A DNA stretch of 64,000 bases from assembly GCF_033472595.1 (NCBI RefSeq), contig NZ_CP137642.1, forward strand, positions 1,721,384 through 1,785,383. Reading direction: 5' to 3'. Within the stretch, counting starts at the first letter, position 1, and each line of letters opens with the position of its first letter. Position numbers and translations under genes: made by a program. This document shows positions 1 through 8,182 of this stretch, one piece after another. The DNA comes from Methanoculleus receptaculi (GTDB lineage Archaea > Halobacteriota > Methanomicrobia > Methanomicrobiales > Methanoculleaceae). The notes under the pieces were generated by a model. The model did no database searches. It was given only the letters and a program-made list of their open reading frames with translations, and was not told the DNA's origin.

Positions 1-1
1 G

Positions 2-406
2 ATCGCAGGAAAGCATGCGGTCGTCATCGGCCGGAGCATCGATGTGGGAAGACCTATGGCCGCCCTGCTCCTGAACGCCGATGCAACCGTCACCATCTGC
101 CACTCAAAGACAGGAGACCTCAAGGAGGAGGCGCGGAGAGCCGATATCCTTGTCAGCGCGGTGGGGAAGGCAAAGTTCGTCGGGCCCGATATGGTGAAGG
201 AGGGGGCGGCGGTCATCGATGTCGGCATAAACCACGACGAAGATGGAAAACTCTGCGGGGATGTCGACTTTGAGGCGGTGAAGGACGTGGCAGGTGCTAT
301 AACCCCTGTTCCTGGCGGCGTCGGCCCCATGACCATCGCAACGCTGATGGAGAACACGTTCAAGGCCGCCAGGCTGGAAACATGCAACAGCATAACTGCC
401 TGGTGA
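2..406 (+). CDS. folD: FolD, methylene-tetrahydrofolate dehydrogenase/cyclohydrolase (C-terminal part)
   Basis: Only the last 134 residues lie in the window; the frame is open to the left edge, and a full FolD is about 280-290 residues, so roughly half is missing. FolD oxidises 5,10-methylene-tetrahydrofolate to the methenyl form with NAD(P) and hydrolyses it to 10-formyl-tetrahydrofolate in the cytoplasm. Visible motifs are the dinucleotide-binding stretch [12 protein letters not shown] and the C-terminal family signature [11 protein letters not shown]. The 3' end overlaps folP by 25 nt, so the two are probably co-transcribed. A GTG at 44 lies inside the conserved domain and is not the real start. 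The family is certain; the exact cofactor cannot be read from the sequence. Confidence 0.93.
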   Translation: MAGKHAVVIGRSIDVGRPMAALLLNADATVTICHSKTGDLKEEARRADILVSAVGKAKFVGPDMVKEGAAVIDVGINHDEDGKLCGDVDFEAVKDVAGAITPVPGGVGPMTIATLMENTFKAARLETCNSITAW

Positions 407-1200
407 ACGGCCTGCTGATCGGCGGGGGGGCCCCGGTTCGGTTGATGGGCGTCATAAACTGCAGCCCGGAATCGTTCTACCGTGGCTCCTACACCCCGGT
501 GGAGAGTGTTCATGACCGTGCCCTTGCAATGGTCGAATCCGGCGCCGATATGGTCGACATCGGGGCGCGGAGCACGGCGCCGGGGTCTCGTCCGATCACC
601 CTCGCAGAGGAGGCTGCCCGTATGGACGAAGCGCTCCGGGAACTGGACGGGACGGGGATCACCGTCTCGGTGGATGTCCAGCAGCCCGAGGTGCTCGAGG
701 TCTGCCTCCGCCACGATATCCATGCTGTAAACGATATCACGGGGCTTGCCGGAGAGCAGTTTGCACGGGCTGTCGCCGACTCGGGGCTGCCGGTCTTTGT
801 GATGGCAAGTCTCCGCCGGCCGGGCGATGCCGTGGGACTTGCCGCGACCCTCCAGGCGCTTGAAACGGTCGTCGAACGATGCTCGCGGTTCGGGATCGAG
901 GATTACGTGCTTGACCCGGGTATAGGGCGATGGGTGCCGGAGCGGAGAAGCGAGGATGACTGGGAACTCTGCCGGAACTTTCAGTCGTTCCTGGACTTTG
1001 GCCGGCCGGTTCTTGCCGCGGTCTCCCGTAAGACGTTTATCGGGGAACTCCTCGGGAAACCGCCGGAGGACCGGCTCGCGGGCACCCTTGCGCTCACGAC
1101 GATGCTGGTCGCCGCGGGTGCGGCCGTCGTCCGGGGCCACGATGTCCCGGAGACCGCTGACATCCTGCGGGTCTACGCAAAGATGAGGCAGATAGGATGA
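382..1200 (+). CDS. folP: Dihydropteroate synthase family protein
   Basis: 272 residues, typical for the TIM-barrel dihydropteroate synthases that join a pterin pyrophosphate to an aminobenzoate. The pterin-site motifs are recognisable: [12 protein letters not shown] at residues 22-33 (family form MGVxNxTPDSF), [11 protein letters not shown] near 61-71, [17 protein letters not shown], and VVRGHDV near the C-terminus. The ATG at 382 lies inside the end of folD, and the 3' end overlaps the next gene by 4 nt, so this is the middle of a three-gene operon. In methanogens a DHPS relative may act in methanopterin rather than folate synthesis, and the C and E in the first motif instead of T and D are unusual. 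The linked folD favours a one-carbon pterin role. Family clear, exact aminobenzoate substrate unknown. Confidence 0.85.
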   Translation: MQQHNCLVNGLLIGGGAPVRLMGVINCSPESFYRGSYTPVESVHDRALAMVESGADMVDIGARSTAPGSRPITLAEEAARMDEALRELDGTGITVSVDVQQPEVLEVCLRHDIHAVNDITGLAGEQFARAVADSGLPVFVMASLRRPGDAVGLAATLQALETVVERCSRFGIEDYVLDPGIGRWVPERRSEDDWELCRNFQSFLDFGRPVLAAVSRKTFIGELLGKPPEDRLAGTLALTTMLVAAGAAVVRGHDVPETADILRVYAKMRQIG

Positions 1201-2003
1201 CGCCTCCATCTTTCTCGGTCTACGGGATCGCGACCCCGCTGATCTACCCGGGGGATGATGTAGCGGAGAGGTTCCTTGAGTCCGTGGGGCGGTCGGGCGC
1301 GGGGGGGTTTAAGACCGGTGATGTTCTGGCGGTTGCGGAATCGGCGCTGGCAACCGCGGAGGGGCGGGTCGTGAGTCTCGCCAGCGTCGAGCCTTCAGAA
1401 GAGGCGCTACGACTCGCCCGGGATTACGTGATGGACGCCCATCTCGCCGAGGTGGTGCTCCGGGAGAGCGACCGGGTCGTTGGCGGGATACCCGGGTTCC
1501 TGCTCTGCATGAAGAACGGGACGCTCCTCCCAAACGCGGGGATCGACGCCTCAAACGCTCCAGCCGGTTCGGTTGTTCTCCTGCCCCTCGACCCTGACGC
1601 CTCGGCGGCACGGATACGATCCGCGATCGCTGAACGGACGGGGGCCGATCTGGGTGTCATCATTGTCGATTCCCGGACGCACGCGATGCGGCTTGGCTGC
1701 AGTGGGGTTGCAATCGGGTGTTCGGGGATCCCATCGGTGATAGATGAGCGCGGGAGAAAGGATCTATTCGGCCGCGAGCTCCAGGTCACAAAAAGGGCGG
1801 TTGCGGACTGTATAGCCTCGGCCGCTGAACTCGTGATGGGGGAGGCTGATGAATGTGTTCCGGCGGCAGTTATACGGGGGATCGGCCTCCCCATCGGCGA
1901 CTACAACGGGGTTGCTACCATAGACGCTTCAGAGTGCCTCTTCATGGGGGTTGCGCTTCACGCCGACCCGTCCCTTCTCGTCGATGGCAAGAGAGAACCC
2001 TGA
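1197..2003 (+). CDS. CofE-like gamma-glutamyl ligase family protein (paralog)
   Basis: 268 residues, related along its whole length to F420-0:gamma-glutamyl ligase (CofE), but distinct from the canonical CofE at 36.0 kb. Asp117 (NAGIDASN) and Asp158 (VIIVDS) line up with the metal-binding Asp109 and Asp150 of the canonical protein, and MGEADECVPAAV matches its MGESHEGVPAVV. The stretch TDTCGRAFRRGQ of the canonical enzyme reads VDSRTHAMRLGC here, so the nucleotide or acceptor site has changed. It overlaps folP by 4 nt (ATGA) and is co-directional with folD and folP. That context suggests glutamylation of a pterin or a related acceptor rather than F420; this is inference. Its 3' end overlaps the convergent cofC by 75 nt. 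Confidence 0.75.
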   Translation: MTPPSFSVYGIATPLIYPGDDVAERFLESVGRSGAGGFKTGDVLAVAESALATAEGRVVSLASVEPSEEALRLARDYVMDAHLAEVVLRESDRVVGGIPGFLLCMKNGTLLPNAGIDASNAPAGSVVLLPLDPDASAARIRSAIAERTGADLGVIIVDSRTHAMRLGCSGVAIGCSGIPSVIDERGRKDLFGRELQVTKRAVADCIASAAELVMGEADECVPAAVIRGIGLPIGDYNGVATIDASECLFMGVALHADPSLLVDGKREP

Positions 2004-2576
2004 GTTCTCCAGGTACTCTCTGCTCTTTCTCCCTTTTCCGTGGATGAGGATCTCTACGAGATCCTCTTTCTCGTCGATATCGGTGGACATCCGGAAGGAG
2101 TCGATGACATCGACGGATAACCCGCACTCTTCTGCAACCCGCAGGTGGTCAAGGAAACTCGCACCGTAGAAGTCGGCGTGGAAGCACTGAGGTTTCTTGA
2201 GGAAGATCACGTTCGTTCCTCCACCGCGGCCGGGGACGATGGCCATATCCTTCTCCGTCCGGATCAAACGCTGGATATCCCCGGCCGTGACCAGAGGTAT
2301 GTCGGCCATGATGATGAGCGCGGGGCAGTGGAACTGACGGAGCGCCCAGTTGATGGCATCGTTGAGGGGTTCCGTCCGGACGGCGATGAGCACGTTGTCG
2401 TGTTTGAAGGGGTGGGTGCAGAGCAGGGTGGCGCTGCACCCGGACTTCTGCACGGCGGCGATCACGTCTTCAAGCATCATCCGGGCGAACGCCTCCCGCT
2501 CTTCCTGGTTTAAGATGCAGGATAGGCGCGTCTTCGGGTTCACGGGCTTGAAAGGGATGAGCGCGTGGAAGTACAT
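1929..2576 (-). CDS. cofC: 2-phospho-L-lactate guanylyltransferase CofC
   Basis: 215 residues. CofC activates 2-phospho-L-lactate with GTP (some homologs use phosphoenolpyruvate) for transfer to the deazaflavin Fo in coenzyme F420 synthesis. The N-terminus ALIPFKPVNPKTRLS fits the nucleotidyltransferase pattern (IPxKPxxxAKTRL), MADIPLVT carries the metal-binding Asp, and VPGRGGGTNVIFL matches the family. It is transcribed towards the CofE-like gene and shares its last 75 nt with it. The radical-SAM gene cofG starts about 530 nt away on the other strand, so the F420 genes are close but not in one operon. The start ATG is followed directly by conserved residues, and no better start exists upstream. 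Confidence 0.93.
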   Translation of the reverse strand: MYFHALIPFKPVNPKTRLSCILNQEEREAFARMMLEDVIAAVQKSGCSATLLCTHPFKHDNVLIAVRTEPLNDAINWALRQFHCPALIIMADIPLVTAGDIQRLIRTEKDMAIVPGRGGGTNVIFLKKPQCFHADFYGASFLDHLRVAEECGLSVDVIDSFRMSTDIDEKEDLVEILIHGKGRKSREYLENSGFSLAIDEKGRVGVKRNPHEEAL

Positions 2577-3108
2577 TGAGAATCGGTTGTAGAGGCAGCA
2601 TTAAATAGCCATCGCTATCCCCGAAGGGGAAAGACCCGGATCGGGTCTTACCGGGCAACGGCGCGGCAGGAGGAGCCGGATGGCAACTCTGCCCGGGTGA
2701 ACGGCCCCGCTCGAGGGCGGTGATGGGCTGGCGGGAAAGGGGGGACGGAGACGGTTCCCGCCCCCAGTCTCTGCGTGTCATGGGGATACTCACTTCAGGG
2801 AGAGCAGACCGCCCCGGATACCGTGCAGGGGGAGAGGGAGCAGGATTCTTCGGGGGATTTTCACCCGAAACCGAGGTGACGCGATGCGCACTCCTGACAC
2901 TGTATCTATGGGATATCACCCCCGAGGGGGAGGGGCTGACTGGGAGGGGGCGGAACGCCCCTTCCCCTGTTGCTGCACCTCTGGTTGAACGGTTTTCGCC
3001 GAGCCGCTACCGCGGCCTCCTCCCCCCTCAAAGCCGCTCCCGCACATCTCTTTCCCCCCACCGCGTTTCCTCCCGAAGGTTCATGAAGGAGGGGGCTGAG
3101 ATCTATCC
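2577..3108. other. Gene-free gap with hairpins and one dispersed-element copy
   Basis: This 532-nt gap lies between the divergent cofC and cofG. I see no convincing gene; a 135-codon open frame on the plus strand has no family features and low-complexity composition. It holds a perfect 8-bp hairpin with a GAT loop at 2631-2649 (arms AAGACCCG and CGGGTCTT) and the palindromic dispersed element at about 2891-2970. A short A/T-rich stretch near 2600 (TTAAATAG) could belong to the cofC promoter. Confidence 0.6.
2891..2970 (+). repeat. Dispersed palindromic element, copy 1
   Basis: The core is a stem with arms at 2942-2952 and 2956-2966 and a GAA loop. The arms pair perfectly apart from one G-T wobble. 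A smaller hairpin (CCCCCGAGGGGG) lies at 2919-2930, followed by AGGGGCTGAC, which is shared with the copies at 6.3 kb and, in shorter form, 37.0 kb. Homology extends upstream: CCTGACACTGTATC resembles the same flank in the copies at 37.0 and 61.1 kb. No transposase is linked. Confidence 0.75.
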
Positions 3109-4104
3109 ATGCACCGCCGCGTCATAACCTTCTCAAGGAACGCGTTTCTCCCGCTGACAACGGTCTGTGCAAATCACTGCGGCTACTGCTCTTTCCGCAC
3201 CCCGGTTCAGGAAGGCTGCATCATGCCGCCCGGGGAAGCGATCAGGACGCTTGAGGCTAGCGCCGCCCTCGGCTGCACCGAGGCGCTCTTCACCTTCGGC
3301 GAACGTCCCGGCCTCGTCCCGGGGTTCTCCGCGATGCTCGAACGGTTCGGCTACCATGACATCCTGGACTACGTCTACGACCTCTCCCTCGAGGCCATAA
3401 GATGCGGCCTTTTGCCGCACACGAACGCCGGGATCCTCACGTACCAGGAACTCAGCCGGCTCCGAACCGTCAACGCCAGCATGGGGCTGATGCTCGAGAC
3501 GACCGCCGACGTCCCTGCGCACCGCAACTCCCCGGGGAAGGATCCGGCGGTGAGGATTGATATGATCGAGAACGCCGGGAAACTCTCTATCCCGTTCACG
3601 ACCGGCATCCTGCTCGGGATCGGCGAGACGATGGACGACCGTGAGGAGTCGCTCCGTGTCATCTGTGACCTCCACCGGCGTTACGGCCACATCCAAGAGG
3701 TGATCGTCCAGAACTTCTGCCCCAAACCCGGTACACCGATGGCGGATGCAGCGGTGCCGGGCACTGACGAGATCTGCGCGACGATATCCCTTGCCAGGGA
3801 GATCCTGCCGCCGGACGTGGCCGTGCAGATACCCCCTAACCTCGTCGACGCATCCTGTCTGATCGGGTGCGGGGTCAGCGACCTCGGCGGAATCTCCCCG
3901 CTGACCATAGATTACGTCAACCCCGAGCACCCCTGGCCGCAGATCGAGGAACTCAAACGGATTGTCGGGGACGCCGAACTCCGCGAACGCCTCTGCATAT
4001 ACCCTCAGTACATCGAGAGGGGCTGGTATCCTCCGCTGCTCGAACCGCTGATCCGGCATCTCTCTGAGAGGATTGCCGCCTCCTCTCGGGGTGAGGGGGC
4101 ATAA
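3109..4104 (+). CDS. cofG: Fo synthase subunit CofG (radical SAM)
   Basis: 331 residues. CofG works with CofH to make the deazaflavin Fo (7,8-didemethyl-8-hydroxy-5-deazariboflavin), the chromophore of coenzyme F420. The radical-SAM cluster motif Cx3Cx2C is seen at Cys20, Cys24 and Cys27 (CANHCGYCSF). Further family landmarks are TFGERPG, HTNAGILT, GILLGIGET (a glycine-rich SAM-binding stretch) and VQNFCPKPGTPM. cofH is not adjacent. purC begins 42 nt downstream on the same strand, so read-through is possible. The start ATG overlaps no neighbour and gives the standard N-terminus VITFSRNAFLPLT. Confidence 0.95.
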   Translation: MHRRVITFSRNAFLPLTTVCANHCGYCSFRTPVQEGCIMPPGEAIRTLEASAALGCTEALFTFGERPGLVPGFSAMLERFGYHDILDYVYDLSLEAIRCGLLPHTNAGILTYQELSRLRTVNASMGLMLETTADVPAHRNSPGKDPAVRIDMIENAGKLSIPFTTGILLGIGETMDDREESLRVICDLHRRYGHIQEVIVQNFCPKPGTPMADAAVPGTDEICATISLAREILPPDVAVQIPPNLVDASCLIGCGVSDLGGISPLTIDYVNPEHPWPQIEELKRIVGDAELRERLCIYPQYIERGWYPPLLEPLIRHLSERIAASSRGEGA

Positions 4105-4146
4105 CCTCATCAAGAATCCCGCTCAACACATATCGGAGTTCTGCGC

Positions 4147-4872
4147 ATGAAACAGGGTGACCTGCTCCACAGTGGGAAGGCTAAATCCGTCTACCGCACC
4201 GACGACCCCGGGGTCTACATAATGAAGTTCCGGGACGACATAACGGCATTCGACGGGGAGAAGAAAGACACACTTTGCGGCAAGGGGGTATACAACGCTG
4301 AGGTCTCGTCCTTCTTCTTCAGATACCTGGAAGAACACGGGATACGGACGCATTACCTGGAGAGCACCGAACCCGGCACCATGGCGGTGCGTGCGCTTGA
4401 GATGATCCCTCTCGAGGTGATTGTGAGGAACATCGCGGCCGGGTCTCTCGTGCGCAAATACCCCTTCAGGGAGGGCGAACCGCTCGACCCGCCGGTGATA
4501 ATCATCGACTACAAGAGCGACGCCCTCCACGACCCGATGCTGAACGATGACCTGGTCTTTGCTCTCCATCTTGCCACACCCGAGGAACTCGACCTGATCA
4601 AGGCCACAGCGCTCGCAATAAACGAGATACTCCGGGAATACCTTGATGCGCGCGGGATCACCCTTGTCGATTTCAAACTCGAGTTCGGCCGCGACAACGG
4701 GGATATCGTCGTTGGCGACGAGATCAGCATGGACTCGATGAGGCTCTGGGAAAAAGAGACCGGAGCCTCTCTCGATAAGGATGTTTACCGGTTCAGCAAG
4801 GGAGACGTGATGGAGACGTATGCCGCTGCCGCAAGACGCATACTCTCCCCGTCAGGAGGTGAGACTGCATGA
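4147..4872 (+). CDS. purC: SAICAR synthetase PurC
   Basis: 241 residues, the normal length for phosphoribosylaminoimidazole-succinocarboxamide synthase, which couples CAIR to aspartate using ATP in purine synthesis. The N-terminus carries SGKAKSVYRTDDPGVYIM (nucleotide site) followed by FRDDITAFDGEKKD. LIPLEVIVRN-type residues appear as MIPLEVIVRNIAAGS, and VDFKLEFGRDNG and DEISMDSMRLW match the two later signatures. It heads a purine operon: the stop overlaps purS by 4 nt. Start chosen because the next residues (MKQGDLLHSGKAKSVY) match the family N-terminus. Confidence 0.96.
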   Translation: MKQGDLLHSGKAKSVYRTDDPGVYIMKFRDDITAFDGEKKDTLCGKGVYNAEVSSFFFRYLEEHGIRTHYLESTEPGTMAVRALEMIPLEVIVRNIAAGSLVRKYPFREGEPLDPPVIIIDYKSDALHDPMLNDDLVFALHLATPEELDLIKATALAINEILREYLDARGITLVDFKLEFGRDNGDIVVGDEISMDSMRLWEKETGASLDKDVYRFSKGDVMETYAAAARRILSPSGGETA

Positions 4873-5111
4873 AGTATACCGTTACCATAACCATCCGACT
4901 GAAAGAGGGGATGCTCAACCCTGAGGCGCGTGCCATCCAGCACGCCCTCAAGAACCTGGGGTTCCAGACTGAAGACCTGACCACAGCACGACTCTTCCGG
5001 ATCAGGCTCGATGCTCCTGATGCAGCGGCGGCCCGGGAGACAGCCCGGCAGATGTGCGACCGGCTCCTGGCAAACCCTGTAATCCACGATTATGCGATCG
5101 AGGTCGAGTAA
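4869..5111 (+). CDS. purS: FGAM synthase small subunit PurS
   Basis: 80 residues, as usual for PurS, which bridges PurL and PurQ in formylglycinamidine ribonucleotide synthase. The pattern is standard: a beta strand KYTVTITIRLKEGMLNPEA, then AIQHALKNLGF and a second strand around TTARLFRIRLD, with a helix and final strand ending in YAIEVE. It starts inside the purC stop (ATGA overlap) and is 3 nt from purQ. purL is not in the window. Confidence 0.95.
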   Translation: MKYTVTITIRLKEGMLNPEARAIQHALKNLGFQTEDLTTARLFRIRLDAPDAAAARETARQMCDRLLANPVIHDYAIEVE

Positions 5112-5114
5112 GGC

Positions 5115-5846
5115 ATGAGGTTTGCTGTTGTGCAGTTCGGCGGCAGCAACTGCGACCGGGACGTATGCCATGTCCTTACCGATGTCTGCGGCGTCGATAC
5201 CGACCTCGTCTGGTACAAGGACGGGCTCAGCCGTTCCTACGACGCCGTGGTGCTGCCGGGTGGGTTCTCCTACGGCGATTACCTCCGGCCGGGAGCGATC
5301 GCCGCGAGAACCCCGATCATGGCCGATGTCATCAGGCACGCAAAGACCGGGGGCCTGGTGCTCGGTATCTGCAACGGCGCCCAGATTGCCTCGGAGGCCG
5401 GGCTGGTGCCCGGGGTCTTCACGCTTAACACCTACCCGAAGTTCATCTCGCGGCACGTCCACCTCAGTGTCGAGAACACCACCTCGCCGTTCACGATGCT
5501 CTACCGGAAAGGGGAGGTGATCAGGATACCGATCGCACATGCGGAGGGTCGTTACGTCGCCCCGCTGATGGAGATTGCAAGACTGAACCGCGAGAAACGG
5601 GTCGCGTTCAGGTTCTGCGACGAACACGGGAACGTGGGACCGGAGAGCAACCCGAACGGCTCGACTGAGAGTATCACCGGCATACTGTCAGAGGGCGGAA
5701 ACGTCCTCGCGATGATGCCGCATCCCGAGCGCGCAAGCGAGGCGGTGCTCGGGTCAGAGGACGGGGTCAAAATCTTTAACTCGATGGTAGCCTATATCGA
5801 AGAGTACGGGAGAAGAAGCCCCGCGCGAAAGGAGAAGAGGGCATGA
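5115..5846 (+). CDS. purQ: FGAM synthase glutaminase subunit PurQ
   Basis: 243 residues. PurQ is the class I glutamine amidotransferase that releases ammonia for PurL. The nucleophile is Cys86 in LGICNGAQ; the catalytic His lies in MMPHPERASE near residue 213; the N-terminus FGGSNCDRD and the loop GGFSYGDYLRPG are standard. It sits 3 nt after purS and overlaps the following redox gene by 4 nt. Length and motifs are normal. Confidence 0.96.
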   Translation: MRFAVVQFGGSNCDRDVCHVLTDVCGVDTDLVWYKDGLSRSYDAVVLPGGFSYGDYLRPGAIAARTPIMADVIRHAKTGGLVLGICNGAQIASEAGLVPGVFTLNTYPKFISRHVHLSVENTTSPFTMLYRKGEVIRIPIAHAEGRYVAPLMEIARLNREKRVAFRFCDEHGNVGPESNPNGSTESITGILSEGGNVLAMMPHPERASEAVLGSEDGVKIFNSMVAYIEEYGRRSPARKEKRA

Positions 5847-6124
5847 CTGAAAGTAATATCGAAAATGAGCATAACAGGGCAAAGGAATACGCAAAGGAGA
5901 GGGGCTACATCTTAAATCCCGATGAAAGACAGCTTGAGACCGTTCTCCGCGGGCTTGCCAGGAACAAGGAACGGTTCGGGGCGGCATACTGCCCCTGCAG
6001 GCTCAGGAGCGGGGACCCCGAGAAAGACCGGATCATCATCTGCCCCTGCATCTACCACGAGCAGGAGATAGAGGAACAGGGGTTCTGCCACTGCAGGCTT
6101 TTCTTCAAGAAGAAGTCCGAATAA
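5843..6124 (+). CDS. Ferredoxin:thioredoxin reductase catalytic-type protein
   Basis: 93 residues. The Cys pattern is that of the catalytic beta subunit of ferredoxin:thioredoxin reductase: CPC at 50-52, CPC at 67-69 and CHC at 82-84, which bind a [4Fe-4S] cluster next to a redox-active disulfide. The enzyme passes electrons from ferredoxin to thioredoxins. LNPDERQLETVLRGLARNKE is the usual N-terminal helix region. It overlaps purQ by 4 nt, so it is translated from the purine transcript; whether that reflects redox control of purine synthesis or chance is unknown. A second, frameshifted copy lies at 56.6-56.9 kb. No variable alpha subunit is seen, which is normal for archaeal forms. Confidence 0.85.
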   Translation: MTESNIENEHNRAKEYAKERGYILNPDERQLETVLRGLARNKERFGAAYCPCRLRSGDPEKDRIIICPCIYHEQEIEEQGFCHCRLFFKKKSE

Positions 6125-6499
6125 CCTTCTTTTCCCTGGCCCGCCGGTGGTGGAGCAGGAGTTACCAGCAGCCTCTCGCCTGACAGAAGAGAGCCTTCTG
6201 CCTTCCGGGAGGGTGCAGCGTGGGGAGAGTCCTTCCCTGGCACGGACGGGATGAAACTTCAGGAAAGTTTCCCACCGGCAACCGGGTGAGAACCCCTTGC
6301 GGACAGCGTCTCGATGGAGGATCGACCCCGTGGGGGAGGGGCTGACGGGAAGGGGGCGGGACGCCCCCTTCCCCGAGAAGAGACCACCCCCCACCCGGCG
6401 CTTTCAGCACACCTGGCAAGGGCAGGAACCGTCTGCCGGAGGGAGGAGGGCCCACCCCCCAGAGACCGAGAGATCCCGGACCATCTCAACCCTGGAAAT
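6125..6499. other. Gene-free gap holding a dispersed-element copy
   Basis: This 375-nt gap lies between two convergent genes. I find no coding signal on either strand that fits a family. The right two thirds resemble the flanks of the dispersed element, whose hairpin lies at 6347-6373. Confidence 0.6.
6301..6375 (+). repeat. Dispersed palindromic element, copy 2
   Basis: A perfect 12-bp stem has arms at 6347-6358 (GGGAAGGGGGCG) and 6362-6373 and a GGA loop. Just upstream, CCCCGTGGGGG forms a second small hairpin, followed by AGGGGCTGAC as in copy 1. Compared with copies 1 and 3 the stem has an A-T pair where they have a G-T wobble, so base pairing is kept. Confidence 0.75.
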
Positions 6500-8158
6500 T
6501 CACTTCTGCTGCTTTAGCGTTCTTCTGTGCCTGAAAGCATCGTAAACCGCGTAGAACCCGATCAAAACCGCGACGATATAGCCAAGCGTCGCAACAACCG
6601 AGATCGACTCTGGTATGGGGACGTCGGCCACCCCTATCACCAGCGACGAGCCCACAACGATCGCTGCCACCACAAGCCCAACGAGGAGTTTGTCGCTCGT
6701 CCGGTCGACGATGCCGCTGATCTGACGGAGGTCGCGGTCATCTATCCCGAACTTGATCGTCCCCTCAGAGAGCGTCCGAAGCGCCTCGTTGACGTTCGCC
6801 GGGAGGGCAAGCAGGCCATCAGCCGCGCCTGCAAGCGACCGCACCGCACCCTCCAGAGTTTCCATGGAGAACCGCTGCCTTGCGGCAATATCCGTCAGGT
6901 ACGGCCGGATCCGGTGATCGAAGTTGAAGTCCGGGTCCAGCCTGACCCCGAGATCCATAACCATAACGATCACCTTCATTATCAGCATCAGGCTCGACGG
7001 CACCCGGATATGGTACCGCCGGAGGGTATCGGTCAGCCCCCGGATCGCGAACGCAAAGTTCACCCGCTTCAGTTTCGTCTCCCGATAATCCAGCAGGATC
7101 AGGTAGAGGTCGTCTTTTACGCTATCTACGTCCTCCCGCCTGATCCGAACGCCAAGACCTCCGAGCGCGGCAAGCACCCCGTCAACATCTGTCCTGCTCA
7201 ACGAGAGGAGGAGATCCACAAAGACCTTCCTCTTCTCCGGCCGGATGACACCAAATATACCGTAATCCAGGACAGCGATCTCGCCCTGCCGGGTCACCAG
7301 CAGGTTGCCCGCGTGGGGGTCGCCGTGAAAGAACCCATCGACAAAGATCTGCTTGACGTAGGCGTAAAACCCAATCTCAGCGATCTCTACGGGGGAGACG
7401 CCCATGGCGCGTATGGCCTCCAGATCATCGATCCTGACACCCTCGACGTAGTCCATCACAAGCATCCGGGGGCCGGAGAGGTTCCAGTAGATCCGGGGTA
7501 TCCTGATGCCCGGAACGTCTCTCAAGTTCCGCCTTAGCCGCTCCGCGTTCATCCCGTCCTGGGTGAAGTCCAGTTCACGCCGGATCTGGATTGCAAACTC
7601 CTCCACCATCCCCACAGCGTTGTAGACCTGGAGGTCCGGGAACATCGATTCCAGCCTGGCCGCAAGCGACTGCAGGATCAGGAGGTCGGTCTCGATCAGG
7701 TCGACTATCCCGGGGCGCTGCACCTTGAGGGCAACGACGCGGCCGCCCCTCAGGACAGCGCGGTGCACCTGTGAGAGGGATGCCGCCGCTGCCGGCTCCT
7801 CCTCGATCAGGTCGAAACAGTCCTCCAGGTTCCCGCAGTACTCCATGATCACCGGCCGGATCTCCTCAAACGGCAGCGGCGCAACCCGGTCCTGGAGCCT
7901 CTGCAGCTCCTCGATCAACTCGGGCGGGAGCAGTTCACGCCGGGTGCTCATGATCTGGCCGAACTTGATGTAAGTCGGCCCCAGTTCCTCGATGGCAAGC
8001 CGGATACGCTCGTAGATCGATCGTTTCTCCTGCGGACGTTTCCGGAGCGCCTGAAGCCGTTCGGCCCCCGGAATAACCTCCTCTACCAGGATCCCGAACC
8101 CGTATTTGACCAGCACATCTGCTATCTGGCGGTACCGCCGGAACCGCGTGACCATCAC
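6500..8158 (-). CDS. ABC1/UbiB family atypical protein kinase
   Basis: 552 residues, the usual length for AarF/UbiB proteins, ancient kinase-like ATPases linked in bacteria and mitochondria to isoprenoid-quinone synthesis. The family KxGQ motif appears in YIKFGQIMSTR, the ATP-binding Lys in VALKVQRPG, and the catalytic loop in FFHGDPHAGNLL with the metal Asp in VLDYGIFG. Two hydrophobic segments near the C-terminus (about 485-540) probably anchor it in the membrane. Methanogens of this group lack quinones, so its lipid substrate here is unknown. It is the last gene of a minus-strand run that starts at ppsA. Confidence 0.9.
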   Translation of the reverse strand: MMVTRFRRYRQIADVLVKYGFGILVEEVIPGAERLQALRKRPQEKRSIYERIRLAIEELGPTYIKFGQIMSTRRELLPPELIEELQRLQDRVAPLPFEEIRPVIMEYCGNLEDCFDLIEEEPAAAASLSQVHRAVLRGGRVVALKVQRPGIVDLIETDLLILQSLAARLESMFPDLQVYNAVGMVEEFAIQIRRELDFTQDGMNAERLRRNLRDVPGIRIPRIYWNLSGPRMLVMDYVEGVRIDDLEAIRAMGVSPVEIAEIGFYAYVKQIFVDGFFHGDPHAGNLLVTRQGEIAVLDYGIFGVIRPEKRKVFVDLLLSLSRTDVDGVLAALGGLGVRIRREDVDSVKDDLYLILLDYRETKLKRVNFAFAIRGLTDTLRRYHIRVPSSLMLIMKVIVMVMDLGVRLDPDFNFDHRIRPYLTDIAARQRFSMETLEGAVRSLAGAADGLLALPANVNEALRTLSEGTIKFGIDDRDLRQISGIVDRTSDKLLVGLVVAAIVVGSSLVIGVADVPIPESISVVATLGYIVAVLIGFYAVYDAFRHRRTLKQQK

Positions 8159-8182
8159 GGAAGGTTCTGCGCTCCGGGTAGA

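Noticed and set aside
2720-3127. 135-codon plus-strand frame before cofG
   Set aside because: It runs through the palindromic element and has low-complexity Arg/Gly/Pro sequence.
3133-4113. A 326-codon minus-strand frame opposite cofG
   Set aside because: cofG carries the radical-SAM motif and normal length; the antisense frame is shadow.
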